Shown here: in pieces, positions 24,137 to 32,208 of the stretch | Position numbering within the stretch: position 1 is the stretch's first letter | How the letters are laid out: each line of letters begins with the position of its first letter | Program-made: the position numbers and the translations under genes | The notes under the pieces: model-generated | What the model saw: the letters and a program-made list of their open reading frames with translations, nothing else | Database searches by the model: none | Told to the model about the DNA's origin: nothing | NCBI GenBank assembly: GCA_050255995.1 | Contig: JBFWIM010000009.1 | Coordinates: 1-36,090, forward strand | Length of the DNA: 36,090 bases | Direction: 5' to 3' | DNA from: Intestinibacillus sp050255995 | Lineage (GTDB): Bacteria > Bacillota > Clostridia > Oscillospirales > Butyricicoccaceae

Positions 24137-25195
24137 ATGAAACCGGTTGTGATCATCCCCGCATACGATCCGGACGAAACGCTCATCGCGCTCGCCGAAA
24201 GCCTGAGCCGAACCGATTTGCCTGTCCTGGTGATAGACGACGGGAGCGCCGCGCGCTGCCGCCATATTTTTGATACGCTGCAAAACGAAGCGCTCTGCGT
24301 GGTTATCCGCCACGACCGGAACCGCGGCAAGGGCGCCGCGCTCCGGACCGGCATGCGGTATGCCGCAGCTTATTACCCCGGCAGCCCCGGCTATGTCACC
24401 GCGGACGCGGACGGACAGCACGCGCCGAAGGATATTTTGTGTGTTGCGCGCGCCCTGGAGCAGCATCCAGACAGCCTGATCCTGGGCACGCGGGATTTCC
24501 GGCAGAAAGACGTGCCTTTCAAAAGCTTCTGGGGCAACCGCATTACTTCGGCCGTGTACTTTCTGAGCACTGGAAGGCGCTGCGCCGATACGCAGACCGG
24601 TCTGCGCGGTATCCCGCGCAGGTTTTACGATCTGTGCCAGGCCACTCCGGGCGAGCGGTATGAATATGAAATGAATCTGCTGCTGGCAATGGGACGGGAG
24701 CGCATTCCGTTTATCACCGTTCCGATCGCCACAATCTACATCGAGCACAACCGCGCCTCCCATTTCCATCCGGTGCGGGATTCGCTGCGGGTTTACCGGA
24801 GCATTCTGAAATACAGCCTGTCCTCTCTGGCTTCCGCGGCGGCAGACCTGTCCTTTTTTACGCTACTGGTTGCGGCCGTCGGGCGCAGCGCGTTCGGACT
24901 GATGGTTGCCACCATCGCCGCCCGCCTGCTCTCGGGCGCGCTCAACTTTACGCTCAATAAATTCTGGGTCTTCCGGAGCAGCCGCCAGCCCTCGGCGGAA
25001 GCGGCCAAATACGGCGTGCTGTTCGGCAGCCAGATGCTGACGAGCTGGCTCCTTGTTGCCGCGCTCGTAAACTTTACGCCTCACATCACGCTCGCGAAAA
25101 TCTTTGTGGACACCAGCCTGTTTTTCATCAGCTATCAGGTGCAAAAGCATGTGGTTTTTAATCGAAGAAAGGAAAAGGGCCTGAAGAACCGATGA
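24137..25195 (+). CDS. GT2 glycosyltransferase fused to a GtrA domain
   Basis: A 352-residue fusion. Residues 1-210 are a GT2 (DPM1-like) glycosyltransferase with VVIIPAYDPDE at the start, DDGS near 35, the DAD metal site at 90-92 and a QTGLRG loop. Residues 220-350 form a four-helix GtrA domain. Such proteins move a sugar from a nucleotide sugar to undecaprenyl phosphate, and GtrA parts assist lipid-linked sugar flipping for envelope glycosylation. ATG at 24137 follows AAAGGAGGAA. The stop overlaps the start of the glycosidase gene by four bases. The sugar cannot be told from sequence. Confidence 0.9.
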   Translation: MKPVVIIPAYDPDETLIALAESLSRTDLPVLVIDDGSAARCRHIFDTLQNEALCVVIRHDRNRGKGAALRTGMRYAAAYYPGSPGYVTADADGQHAPKDILCVARALEQHPDSLILGTRDFRQKDVPFKSFWGNRITSAVYFLSTGRRCADTQTGLRGIPRRFYDLCQATPGERYEYEMNLLLAMGRERIPFITVPIATIYIEHNRASHFHPVRDSLRVYRSILKYSLSSLASAAADLSFFTLLVAAVGRSAFGLMVATIAARLLSGALNFTLNKFWVFRSSRQPSAEAAKYGVLFGSQMLTSWLLVAALVNFTPHITLAKIFVDTSLFFISYQVQKHVVFNRRKEKGLKNR

Positions 25196-26121
25196 AACGT
25201 TTTTTCTCGAAACCATACCGATGGGCGGCTGTCTATGCCGTTTTGCTTTCAGCCGCCTTTACCTTCGTTCTGCTGGACAGCTTTGTCATTCCCAAATCGC
25301 TGATTCCTGTCAAGCCGCAGGTTTCGTCCACACCGGAAGGTACCGGCACGGACGGTCAGAGCGGCACGCAGTCCGGCGAAGGCGCGGCCGTGACCGACCA
25401 TTCCTATGAGGACGAAAACATAAAAATCAACATCGAAACGCTCGAGCGTGACAGCTCCACAGTCTATGTCGCGGATATTCAGCTTGCGGACGCGTCCTAT
25501 CTCAAAACCGCGCTCGCGAACGATACCTATGGACGCAACATCAAGCAAACCACCTCGGAAATCGCCGAGCGCCATCAGGCAATCTTTGCCGTCAACGGCG
25601 ACTATTACGGCTTCCGGGACAACGGCTATGTGGTGCGAAACGGCACCGTTTACCGCGACGCCGCACGGAGCGGCAGCGGGAACGAGGATCTGGTGATTGA
25701 CGTCGACGGCAATTTCTCGATTATTGAGGAAAGCCAGACCAGCCTTTCTTCTCTGGATGCCGATTCGATTGCACAGGTGCTGTCCTTCGGTCCGGCGCTG
25801 ATTGAAAACGGTGAAATCGTCGTGGACAGCCAAAGCGAGGTCTCACGGTCCAAAAGCAGCAATCCCAGAACAGCGATCGGCCAAATTTCGCCGCTTCACT
25901 ATGTGATCCTTGTTTCCGACGGCCGGACGAGCGAAAGCCAGGGGCTATCGCTCCTTGAACTCGCACAGATCTTTATAGAAAAGGGCTGCACGACCGCTTA
26001 TAATCTGGACGGCGGCGGCTCCTCCACCATGTATTTCAACGGCACGGTCGTCAACAACCCGACCGACGGCCGCAGCTCCGGCGAACGGGAGGTGAGCGAC
26101 ATTGTCTACGTCGGCTATTGA
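25192..26121 (+). CDS. Secreted phosphodiester glycosidase family protein (NAGPA domain)
   Basis: A 309-residue membrane-anchored extracytoplasmic protein. An N-terminal signal anchor at about residues 10-35 is followed by a Gly/Ser/Thr-rich linker and a NAGPA domain (about 110-309). Members cut sugar-phosphodiester bonds; the human enzyme removes GlcNAc from GlcNAc-1-P-mannose. Motifs are FAVNGDYYGF near residue 125, NPRTAIGQ near 224 and LDGGGSSTM near 270. The start overlaps the stop of the glycosyltransferase (ATGA), so both are made together. The substrate is probably a wall teichoic-acid-like or lipid-linked glycan phosphodiester, by inference only. Confidence 0.88.
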   Translation: MKRFFSKPYRWAAVYAVLLSAAFTFVLLDSFVIPKSLIPVKPQVSSTPEGTGTDGQSGTQSGEGAAVTDHSYEDENIKINIETLERDSSTVYVADIQLADASYLKTALANDTYGRNIKQTTSEIAERHQAIFAVNGDYYGFRDNGYVVRNGTVYRDAARSGSGNEDLVIDVDGNFSIIEESQTSLSSLDADSIAQVLSFGPALIENGEIVVDSQSEVSRSKSSNPRTAIGQISPLHYVILVSDGRTSESQGLSLLELAQIFIEKGCTTAYNLDGGGSSTMYFNGTVVNNPTDGRSSGEREVSDIVYVGY

Positions 26122-26527
26122 CCGCAGGGCGGATCGGCGGCATTTCCGCAAAACGGTTTTTGTGTATCTTGCGCTTGCATTCGCGGCGGTCGCCGTCAAC
26201 CTGATTTATGGGGCATTCGGGCACGGCGTGCATGCCGCCGCCATGACCTTTATGTTCCTGTATCCGCTCGTCGGCGGCGCGCTAGTATTCCTGCTGTGCG
26301 GCCTCCGTTTTCCTGCCCTCCGCCGTGTTCGCGGATACCGGCTGTGCTACAATGCGTATCATTCCGGCATCGCGACGCTGACCGTCTCCAGTTTTTTGCA
26401 CGGCATTCTGGAAATCGCAGGTACCAGTTCGCCCTTTACGGCCGGCCTGTACGCCTTTGGCGCGGTGTGCATCGTTTTTGCCCTGCTCGTGCTGTTCAGC
26501 CAGCTCCCGCGCAGGCGCCATCCTTAA
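26102..26527 (+). CDS. Small four-helix membrane protein, unknown
   Basis: A 141-residue protein with four hydrophobic helices and a basic N-terminus (RRADRRHFRK) and C-terminus. It contains no motif I recognise. The TTG at 26102 lies six bases after a strong GGGAGGTGA, and the frame overlaps the glycosidase end by 20 bases. That, plus clean helix spacing, makes it a real gene coupled to the two envelope-glycan genes. It is followed by the operon's terminator. Confidence 0.75.
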   Translation: MSTSAIDRRADRRHFRKTVFVYLALAFAAVAVNLIYGAFGHGVHAAAMTFMFLYPLVGGALVFLLCGLRFPALRRVRGYRLCYNAYHSGIATLTVSSFLHGILEIAGTSSPFTAGLYAFGAVCIVFALLVLFSQLPRRRHP

Positions 26528-26573
26528 GTCCCCCTCACAGCTTTCTTCCTCCTCCCCCTCTCCCTCCGACTGC

Positions 26574-26617
26574 GGCGGCGCACGGTGCGTTTCAACCCGT
26601 GCGCCGCCCGTGTTTTT
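26574..26617 (+). terminator. Terminator of the glycosyltransferase-glycosidase operon
   Basis: GGCGGCGCACGG (26574-26585) pairs perfectly with CCGTGCGCCGCC (26597-26608) across an 11-base loop, followed by CGTGTTTTT. It lies 46 bases after the last gene of the operon. Confidence 0.92.
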
Positions 26618-26669
26618 CCCTTTCCGGGCAATTTTCCAGGATTATTCTCTCATTGTTAACAAATAGCAC

Positions 26670-26698
26670 TGGAAAGCGGCGGATAAATCGGCTATAAT
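26670..26698 (+). promoter_or_regulatory. Promoter of the Cys-rich protein/dac operon
   Basis: A perfect TATAAT at 26693-26698 lies 33 bases before the GTG start. The -35 is poor: TGGAAA at 26670-26675 with a 17-base spacer. The operon is well insulated by the terminator upstream, so a promoter is expected here. Confidence 0.6.
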
Positions 26699-26731
26699 AG
26701 AAATAACTATCAGCCGAAAGGACGTGTCGGT

Positions 26732-26971
26732 GTGAGGCGAAGCATCCTCTTCCGTAAGAATATTGAGCCCCGCTGCGCATACTGCGCGCATGCGCACGCT
26801 CTCGATGAACAGACCGCGACCTGCAAGCGCCGGGGCATCGTCATGCTCGGAGACTGCTGCCGTCGTTTTAAATATGACCCGCTCAGCCGCATCCCACCCA
26901 AGCCTGCTGTTCTGCGCGGCAGCTTTTCGGCAGACGATTTTCTCCTGGGGGGTCAAGATGACGAAGCATAG
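26732..26971 (+). CDS. Small Cys-rich protein, conserved-looking, unknown
   Basis: A 79-residue soluble protein starting at a GTG about seven bases after AAAGGA. It has a four-cysteine pattern that could hold zinc or an iron-sulfur centre: C15-x2-C18, C31 and C42 (or C43), followed by RRFKYDPLSRIPP. I recall similar short proteins next to wall or carboxypeptidase genes in Clostridia, but no function is known to me. It overlaps the start of the D-Ala-D-Ala carboxypeptidase gene by 14 bases, so the two are co-expressed. Confidence 0.75.
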   Translation: MRRSILFRKNIEPRCAYCAHAHALDEQTATCKRRGIVMLGDCCRRFKYDPLSRIPPKPAVLRGSFSADDFLLGGQDDEA

Positions 26972-28316
26972 CCTTTGGCGGCGGACTGCCGCCCTTTTTG
27001 TTTTGTTTGTAACGGTTTTCACATTTATCCCGCAGCCTGCCCGTGCGCTGGACGACCCGAATATCGCCGCAACCGCCGCGATATTGCTCGATCCGGAGAG
27101 CAATATGGTGCTTTATCAGAAGGCCGCCGATGAAAAACGCTACCCCGCATCCACCACCAAGATTATGACCGCGCTCGTCGTACTCGATCATGTCAAGGAT
27201 CTGAACGAAAAGGTCACAGTCGCGGAAGCGGATTTTGAAGGCGTAGAATCCGACTCCTCGAAGGCGGGCTTTAAGGTCGGCGAGGAGATCCCCGTCATCG
27301 ATCTGCTGTACGGCCTGCTGCTCCCCTCGGGCAATGAGGCTGCCAATACGCTCGCGCGCCATGTGGGCGGCTCCATCGAGGGCTTTGTGCAGATGATGAA
27401 CGACGAAGCCGCCGCGCTCGGCTGCACAGGCACCCACTTTGCCAACCCGAACGGCCTGCACGACGACAACCACTACACCACGGCGCGCGACCTGAGCCGC
27501 ATCGCCGCCAAGGCGCTCGAAAACGAGACCTTCGCGCTGATTGCAAACACCGCGCAGAAAACCCTGAGCGAGACCAACATGACCGCCGAGCGTGGCGGTA
27601 AGCCGCTCAAGGTGTTCACCACCAACATGCTGATTTTCAGCCGGAACGACCCACTGTTTTACAGCTACGCCAAGGGCATCAAAACCGGCCACACCTCGCA
27701 GGCGGGCTACTGCCTGGTCGCGACTGCGACCAAAAAGAACGCCACGCTGATCTCTGTCGTAATGGGCTGTGAAAAGCCCGAAGGCGCCAGCCAACCGGTC
27801 ACCTTTACGGAAACCAAGCGGCTGTTTGAATGGGGTTTCTCCAACTTTGTCTCCAAGACGCTGGTCGAAAAGGGAAAGGCTGTTACCGAAATCCCGATCC
27901 GCCTTTCTACCGACTGCGATCACATCGTGCTGCAAACCGGCAGCAAGCTGGATGCGATTGTCCCGGTCGATATCGATATGAACAAGGTTGAGCGCACGAT
28001 GCACCTGCCGGAAGATCTCGTCGCCCCGGTCAAAACAGGCGACGTGATCGGCACTATGGAGATCAGTTATAACGGTGTGAATTACGGCTCGGTCGATCTG
28101 GTCTCCATCCGCGACGTTTCGCTGTCCAAGGTGCTCTACTATTCGGACAAGCTGGAGAATTTCTTTAAAAGCCGCCTGTTTAAACTGATCGTGCTCGGTC
28201 TGGTCGCGCTGCTCGTCATCTACCTCCTGTACATGGTGCTGATCGGCCGCCGCCATCGCCGTCGCCGTGCGCAGATGATGCGTTCCAAGTCCTCGCGCTA
28301 CCGCCGGTATAAGTAA
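26958..28316 (+). CDS. dacF: D-alanyl-D-alanine carboxypeptidase (PBP5/DacF type)
   Basis: A 452-residue low-molecular-mass PBP that trims the terminal D-Ala of peptidoglycan stem peptides. A signal peptide ends near ARA at residues 28-31. The active-site motifs are STTK with Ser65 and Lys68, SGN at 124-126 and KTG at 242-244. A PBP5-type beta-rich C-terminal domain is followed by a membrane helix near 415-435 and a very basic tail (RRHRRRRAQ). A C-terminal transmembrane anchor, not an amphipathic helix, is used. ATG at 26958 follows a G-rich ribosome site; the longer frame from 26763 is a shadow of the Cys-rich gene. The symbol dacF is by family resemblance. Confidence 0.92.
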   Translation: MTKHSLWRRTAALFVLFVTVFTFIPQPARALDDPNIAATAAILLDPESNMVLYQKAADEKRYPASTTKIMTALVVLDHVKDLNEKVTVAEADFEGVESDSSKAGFKVGEEIPVIDLLYGLLLPSGNEAANTLARHVGGSIEGFVQMMNDEAAALGCTGTHFANPNGLHDDNHYTTARDLSRIAAKALENETFALIANTAQKTLSETNMTAERGGKPLKVFTTNMLIFSRNDPLFYSYAKGIKTGHTSQAGYCLVATATKKNATLISVVMGCEKPEGASQPVTFTETKRLFEWGFSNFVSKTLVEKGKAVTEIPIRLSTDCDHIVLQTGSKLDAIVPVDIDMNKVERTMHLPEDLVAPVKTGDVIGTMEISYNGVNYGSVDLVSIRDVSLSKVLYYSDKLENFFKSRLFKLIVLGLVALLVIYLLYMVLIGRRHRRRRAQMMRSKSSRYRRYK

Positions 28317-28326
28317 CATACATAGC

Positions 28327-28366
28327 AAAACGCCTGCGTCCGCTTTCCCGGACGCAGGCGTTTATT
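28327..28366. terminator. Bidirectional terminator between dac and the radical SAM gene
   Basis: A perfect 14-base-pair stem (28329-28342 with 28349-28362) has a six-base loop, with TTATTTT on the plus side and TTTTGCT on the minus side. It lies 11 bases after the dac stop and includes the last base of the radical SAM stop codon. Confidence 0.92.
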
Positions 28367-29306
28367 TTGTGCGGCAATACCGTTTGCCCTGCCAGCTGTC
28401 CCGCCGGACAAGCTCGCGATCGATCGCGTTCAGCACCTCGCGCTTGCGGCGGCTCCAGAGCGGGGCCAGCAGCTCCGCCGCCGCGCCGTCGCCCGTCAGA
28501 CGGCCAATCACCATGGAAGGCGGCAGCAGCTCCAGCTGATCGCATACGACCGACACATAATCCTCCCGCAACAGAACGGGCAGCTGCCCCTCCAGATACG
28601 CTGACGCGAGCGGTGTGCCGCGCAGCACATGCAGCAGATGCATCTTTATCCCCTGCACGCCCAGTCCAGCCACAAACTGCGCGGAAGCCCGCATGTCTTC
28701 AGGCGTTTCCCCCGGCAGGCCGTTGATCAGGTGCACCCATACGGGAACCTTTCGCGCACGCAGCCGCGCGAAGCCCTCCAGAAATTCCGCCCGCGTCTCG
28801 CAGCGGCCTATGCGCCGCGCAGTCTCATCCGATGCGGTCTGCAAGCCCAGCTCGACGGTCAGGTCTGTCCGCGCCGCAATTTCCGCCAGCAGCTCGGCGG
28901 CATCCTCCGTGACGCAGTCCGCGCGCGTCGCGACCGCAAGTCCGACCGCGCCGGGCAGCCGGAGCGCTTCCTCATACACCGCGCACAAACGGCGGATCGG
29001 CGCATACGTGCCGGAAAACGCCTGTAAATACGGAATATACCGCGCATCCGGCCACTTTTCCGCGAGCTTCGCACGGCCTGCGGCATACTGTTCCCGCAGC
29101 GAGGGCAGCGCCGGAATCTGGTCGCCGCTGCCGCGTCCGGAGCAGAACGCGCAGCCCCCGGCGCCCTTCGTGCCGTCGCGGTTCGGGCAGGAGAAGCCGC
29201 CGTCCAGCGGGACGCGCGCCACACGGCCGCCATACCGGCGTTTCAAAAAATACGCATAGGTATGGTACCGCTTGTTATCGTCCGAAAACGGAAACGGGCT
29301 CTCCAT
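28362..29306 (-). CDS. TIGR01212-family radical SAM protein (YtqA type)
   Basis: A 314-residue radical SAM enzyme of the Elp3-like subgroup. The 4Fe-4S cysteines are C40, C52 and C55 in the family's CPNRDGTKGxGGCxFC pattern. Other family segments are IPYLQAFSGTYAP, ELGLQT and HLINGLPGETPEDM. The reaction is not known to me with certainty; the family is widespread in anaerobes. ATG at 29304-29306 follows GGTGA; the longer frame to 29345 overlaps the EamA gene and is not preferred. The start lies five bases after the EamA stop. Confidence 0.9.
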   Translation of the reverse strand: MESPFPFSDDNKRYHTYAYFLKRRYGGRVARVPLDGGFSCPNRDGTKGAGGCAFCSGRGSGDQIPALPSLREQYAAGRAKLAEKWPDARYIPYLQAFSGTYAPIRRLCAVYEEALRLPGAVGLAVATRADCVTEDAAELLAEIAARTDLTVELGLQTASDETARRIGRCETRAEFLEGFARLRARKVPVWVHLINGLPGETPEDMRASAQFVAGLGVQGIKMHLLHVLRGTPLASAYLEGQLPVLLREDYVSVVCDQLELLPPSMVIGRLTGDGAAAELLAPLWSRRKREVLNAIDRELVRRDSWQGKRYCRTK

Positions 29307-29311
29307 TGCCG

Positions 29312-29734
29312 TCACCGGTTGACGAATACCAGCCCGGCAGCACACAGCCCCATGCCGATGATCTGGTTTACGCTGATCTTTTCCTTATAGAGCAGCACGC
29401 CGACCGCCAGCAGCGCCAGCGCCAGAATGCTGTTGCAGACGATTGACCCGGCGCTGACCTTCCAGCCCGCGCGGTACAGAAAGACATAACCCGCTTCCAG
29501 CCCAACGATGGATACGCCCAGCACAAACGGCGCCCAATTAAGGTGTCCGATTGCCTGTGTGATGCTCCTCTCCGGCCCGATGGCGAAAAACAGCGCAAGC
29601 GATGCGCCCGCCCCAACCAGATATGTGACGACCAGACTCAAAAACGGGCTTGCCGCCGCGGGCATGGACTTTGCGCAGATGTTGTAAAACACATTGGAAA
29701 GTACAATCAGCACGACCGGCAGATAATATGCCAT
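29312..29734 (-). CDS. EamA-domain half-size transporter
   Basis: A 140-residue membrane protein with four to five hydrophobic helices and a single EamA repeat (drug/metabolite transporter superfamily). Full-length members carry two repeats, so this protein would work as a dimer, like small multidrug-resistance or ArnE/F-type transporters. The LYKEKISVNQIIGMGLCAAGLV end is typical. ATG at 29732-29734 is taken; a TTG two codons earlier is possible. It is separated from upp by a terminator and lies just before the radical SAM gene. The substrate is unknown. Confidence 0.85.
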   Translation of the reverse strand: MAYYLPVVLIVLSNVFYNICAKSMPAAASPFLSLVVTYLVGAGASLALFFAIGPERSITQAIGHLNWAPFVLGVSIVGLEAGYVFLYRAGWKVSAGSIVCNSILALALLAVGVLLYKEKISVNQIIGMGLCAAGLVFVNR

Positions 29735-29780
29735 GTTCAATTCTCTCTTACCTTCTCCCTCATATGTGACGTACGGTGTA

Positions 29781-29816
29781 TTTTAAAAAGTAAAGGGCCG
29801 GCATGGAGCCAGCCCT
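29781..29816 (-). terminator. Terminator after upp
   Basis: On the minus strand AGGGCTGG (29809-29816) pairs with CCGGCCCT (29794-29801), with one G-T pair and a seven-base loop, followed by TTACTTTTTAAAA. It lies 15 bases after the upp stop. Confidence 0.85.
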
Positions 29817-29831
29817 CGTGATCCTGAAAAA

Positions 29832-30461
29832 TTACTTCGTGCCGAAGATACGGTCGCCCGCGTCGCCCAGGCCGGGGACGATGTAGCCGTGATCGTTCAG
29901 CTTTTCGTCCACCGCTGCAACAAAAATCTCCACATCCGGGTGATCCTTGGCGACGGTCGCAATGCCCTCCGGCGCGGCGATGATGCTCATCAGCTTGATG
30001 TGCCCCACGCCGTAGTTCTTGAGGAACTGAATCGCCGCGGTCGCGCTGCCGCCGGTCGCCAGCATCGGATCGACCACGATGACGTCGCGCTCTGCGATGT
30101 CACCCGGCAGTTTGCAGTAATATTCCACGGGCTGCAGGGTTTCCGGATCGCGGTACAGGCCGATATGGCCGACCTTGGCTGCCGGAATCATGTTGAGCAT
30201 GCCGTCTACCATGCCGAGACCGGCGCGCAGGATCGGCACGATGGCTATTTTTTTACCTGAAATCACCTTGACTCTGGCTTCCGCCACCGGGGTTTCGATG
30301 GTGATCTCCTTGAGCGGCAGGTCGCGCGTAGCCTCATAACACATCAGCATGGCGATCTCACTGACCGCCTCGCGGAATTCCTTGACGCCCGTGGTTTTAT
30401 CTCGCATGAGGGACAGCTTGTGCTGAATCAGCGGATGATTCATTTCATGAACTGTTGCCAT
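29832..30461 (-). CDS. upp: Upp, uracil phosphoribosyltransferase
   Basis: Salvages uracil with PRPP to UMP in the cytoplasm. The PRPP-binding loop is DPMLATGGSA at residues 131-140, and the C-terminal GYIVPGLGDAGDR segment binds uracil. At 209 residues it has the usual length. ATG at 30459-30461 follows GGGAGA. It lies 29 bases after rpiB and ends the tsaE-tsaB-rpiB-upp operon; rpiB-upp is a common Clostridia pairing. No attenuator or PyrR site was seen. Confidence 0.97.
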   Translation of the reverse strand: MATVHEMNHPLIQHKLSLMRDKTTGVKEFREAVSEIAMLMCYEATRDLPLKEITIETPVAEARVKVISGKKIAIVPILRAGLGMVDGMLNMIPAAKVGHIGLYRDPETLQPVEYYCKLPGDIAERDVIVVDPMLATGGSATAAIQFLKNYGVGHIKLMSIIAAPEGIATVAKDHPDVEIFVAAVDEKLNDHGYIVPGLGDAGDRIFGTK

Positions 30462-30490
30462 TATTTTTATCTCCCTTATCCTTGTATCGT

Positions 30491-30940
30491 TTACTTGCTG
30501 TGCCTAGCTTCGATCGCGTGGATCTTGTCGATGCGCCCCTGATGGCGGCCGCCCTCAAGCCCGCCGTTCAGCCAGACCTCGACCATCTCAGCCGCTTCGC
30601 CGGGGCCGGTAATGCGCTCGCCCAGGCACAGGATGTTCGCATCGTTATGCAGGCGGCAATACTTGGCCGCAAAATGGCTCTGGCAGGCCGCCGCGCGGAT
30701 GCCCGGCACCTTGTTCGCCGCGATGGAGATACCGATGCCCGAGCCGCAGATCAGGATGCCGCGCTCATGCTTGCCCTCGACAATCGCGTTTGCCACCGCC
30801 TCCGCAGCGTCCGGATAATCGTAGCGGTCGGCCGAAAAGCAGCCGTAATCGGTGAATTCGTAGCCCTTTGGCGCAAGCATTTCCATCAGCTTGACCTTGA
30901 GTGCGTAACCTGCATGGTCGTTTCCAATCGCAATCGTCAT
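30491..30940 (-). CDS. rpiB: RpiB, ribose-5-phosphate isomerase B
   Basis: Interconverts ribose 5-phosphate and ribulose 5-phosphate in the pentose phosphate pathway, which feeds PRPP for the neighbouring Upp. The N-terminal IGNDHAGY motif (from residue 5) and the catalytic CGSGIGIS loop with Cys65 are clear. At 149 residues it is full length. Its start overlaps the tsaB stop by four bases (ATGA). Confidence 0.95.
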   Translation of the reverse strand: MTIAIGNDHAGYALKVKLMEMLAPKGYEFTDYGCFSADRYDYPDAAEAVANAIVEGKHERGILICGSGIGISIAANKVPGIRAAACQSHFAAKYCRLHNDANILCLGERITGPGEAAEMVEVWLNGGLEGGRHQGRIDKIHAIEARHSK

Positions 30941-31662
30941 AATGACCCTCCCAGTTTGTTCTCGTTCTCCCCCGCCAGCCGACGGAGCCGTTCCCGCTCG
31001 GCCTGCGGCGCACGCAGATAGCGCTCGCGCAGGGCGGAAGCCTCTACCGCCTGCCCGGACTCAAAAACGCGGCGTGCCGCCATGGAAACGCCGAACCCGG
31101 TGGGATACAGCAGATGCGGCGGCGCCGGACGGAGTCCCGGACAGAGCTCTTTGAGTTTAGTATAACACAAAAGCGCGCCGTCTCCAACCAGTAATTGCGC
31201 GCTCGCGCCAATTTCTTGCGCCAGCGCCTCCAGCATGACCGCACGATCCTCGCACAGGCGTTCCGGCCCCTGCACGGTCATGCGGAACCGGGCATTGTAA
31301 ACCTGCCCGGCGCGCGCGTCCATAACGCAGCAGACCTCGCCCCCGGTTCCCAACAGCCCCCAGGCCATGGCCTCCAGCGTCGAGACCGCGGCGCACGGCT
31401 TGTCTGCCGCCATGGCCAGCCCCTTGACCGTTGCCACGCCGATGCGGATGCCGGTAAACGAGCCCGGCCCGGCCGCAACGGCAAGCCCGTCCACCTCGGA
31501 CAGGGCTGCGCCGCAGCCCGCGAGCAATTGCTCCGCCATGGGCAGCAGCGTGCGGCTGTGCGTCAGGCCGCAGTTCTGGAACGCCGAAGCGACCACGCGC
31601 TCCCCGTCTGTCAGGCAGACCGCCGCGGACTGTGCGGAGGATTCAAAACTCAGGATTTTCAT
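30937..31662 (-). CDS. tsaB: TsaB, tRNA threonylcarbamoyladenosine synthesis partner
   Basis: A 241-residue inactive-kinase-fold protein that binds TsaD and supports t6A37 formation on ANN-decoding tRNAs. Family features are the start MKILSFESSAQSAAV and the AAGPGSFTGIRIGVATVKGLA segment near residue 60. The frame is open to 31770 in part of tsaE, but the ATG at 31660-31662 follows GGGGAGG. It overlaps tsaE upstream and rpiB downstream by four bases each, so translation is coupled. tsaD and rimI, its frequent neighbours, are not in the window. Confidence 0.95.
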   Translation of the reverse strand: MKILSFESSAQSAAVCLTDGERVVASAFQNCGLTHSRTLLPMAEQLLAGCGAALSEVDGLAVAAGPGSFTGIRIGVATVKGLAMAADKPCAAVSTLEAMAWGLLGTGGEVCCVMDARAGQVYNARFRMTVQGPERLCEDRAVMLEALAQEIGASAQLLVGDGALLCYTKLKELCPGLRPAPPHLLYPTGFGVSMAARRVFESGQAVEASALRERYLRAPQAERERLRRLAGENENKLGGSL

Positions 31663-32084
31663 GCGCCCGCCTCCCCGGTTGTGATGATGCGGCTGTCCGG
31701 CTCTCCGCCATAGGCGATGCGCACCGTCCTGTGCCGCGCGGGCAGCGCCCCCGCAACATTGCCGCTCCACTCGATGAGCAGGATGCGCACCCCGTCCAGA
31801 TAGTCCTCAAAGCCCAGCTCCCAGAGCGCGTCCTCGCTCAAAATGCGGTACATATCGAAATGTGCGACCGGCGCCGTCTCCGTGTCATACGCATTCGCAA
31901 TGGCGAAGGTGGGGCTGGTCACCCGCCCTTCATAGCCCAGCCCGCGCAGCACACCGCGCGCAAAAGCCGTTTTACCCGCGCCGAGGTCGCCATCCAGCGT
32001 CACCACGTCGCCGGGTGAAAGCGTTTTGGCATACCGCGCGCCGATGGCCTCGGTTTCTTCCGTCGAATGGGATAAAAATTCCAT
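31659..32084 (-). CDS. tsaE: TsaE, tRNA threonylcarbamoyladenosine ATPase
   Basis: A 141-residue P-loop ATPase that resets the TsaBD complex in t6A synthesis. Walker A is GDLGAGKT at residues 32-39, followed by TSPTFAIANAY, and the W-containing LLIEWSGN motif is near residue 103. It is first in the operon, about 35 bases after a good promoter, and its stop overlaps tsaB by four bases. Confidence 0.95.
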   Translation of the reverse strand: MEFLSHSTEETEAIGARYAKTLSPGDVVTLDGDLGAGKTAFARGVLRGLGYEGRVTSPTFAIANAYDTETAPVAHFDMYRILSEDALWELGFEDYLDGVRILLIEWSGNVAGALPARHRTVRIAYGGEPDSRIITTGEAGA

Positions 32085-32118
32085 GTAATTCCCCGTTCAT
32101 CCGATGTATTCGTCCCTT

Positions 32119-32147
32119 ATGATACCACGTCCGCCCCTTCCTGGCAA
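32119..32147 (-). promoter_or_regulatory. Sigma-A promoter of tsaE-tsaB-rpiB-upp
   Basis: The minus strand shows TTGCCA (32142-32147), a 17-base spacer and TATCAT (32119-32124), 34 bases before the tsaE start. Confidence 0.8.
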
Positions 32148-32161
32148 GCCGCGGCAACGGC

Positions 32162-32190
32162 AAAAAAGGCCGGCCCTCCTGCGGGCGGCC
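32162..32190 (-). terminator. Terminator after fhs
   Basis: On the minus strand GGCCGCCC (32183-32190) pairs with GGGCCGGCC (32168-32176), with a one-base bulge, followed by TTTTTTG (32161-32167). It separates fhs from the tsaE promoter. Confidence 0.88.
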
Positions 32191-32208
32191 TCTTGCCTTG
32201 TTGGTCCA

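Noticed and set aside
26883..28328. Minus-strand open frame of 481 codons across the carboxypeptidase
   Set aside because: Antisense to a gene with all three PBP motifs; no ribosome site and no protein similarity recognised.
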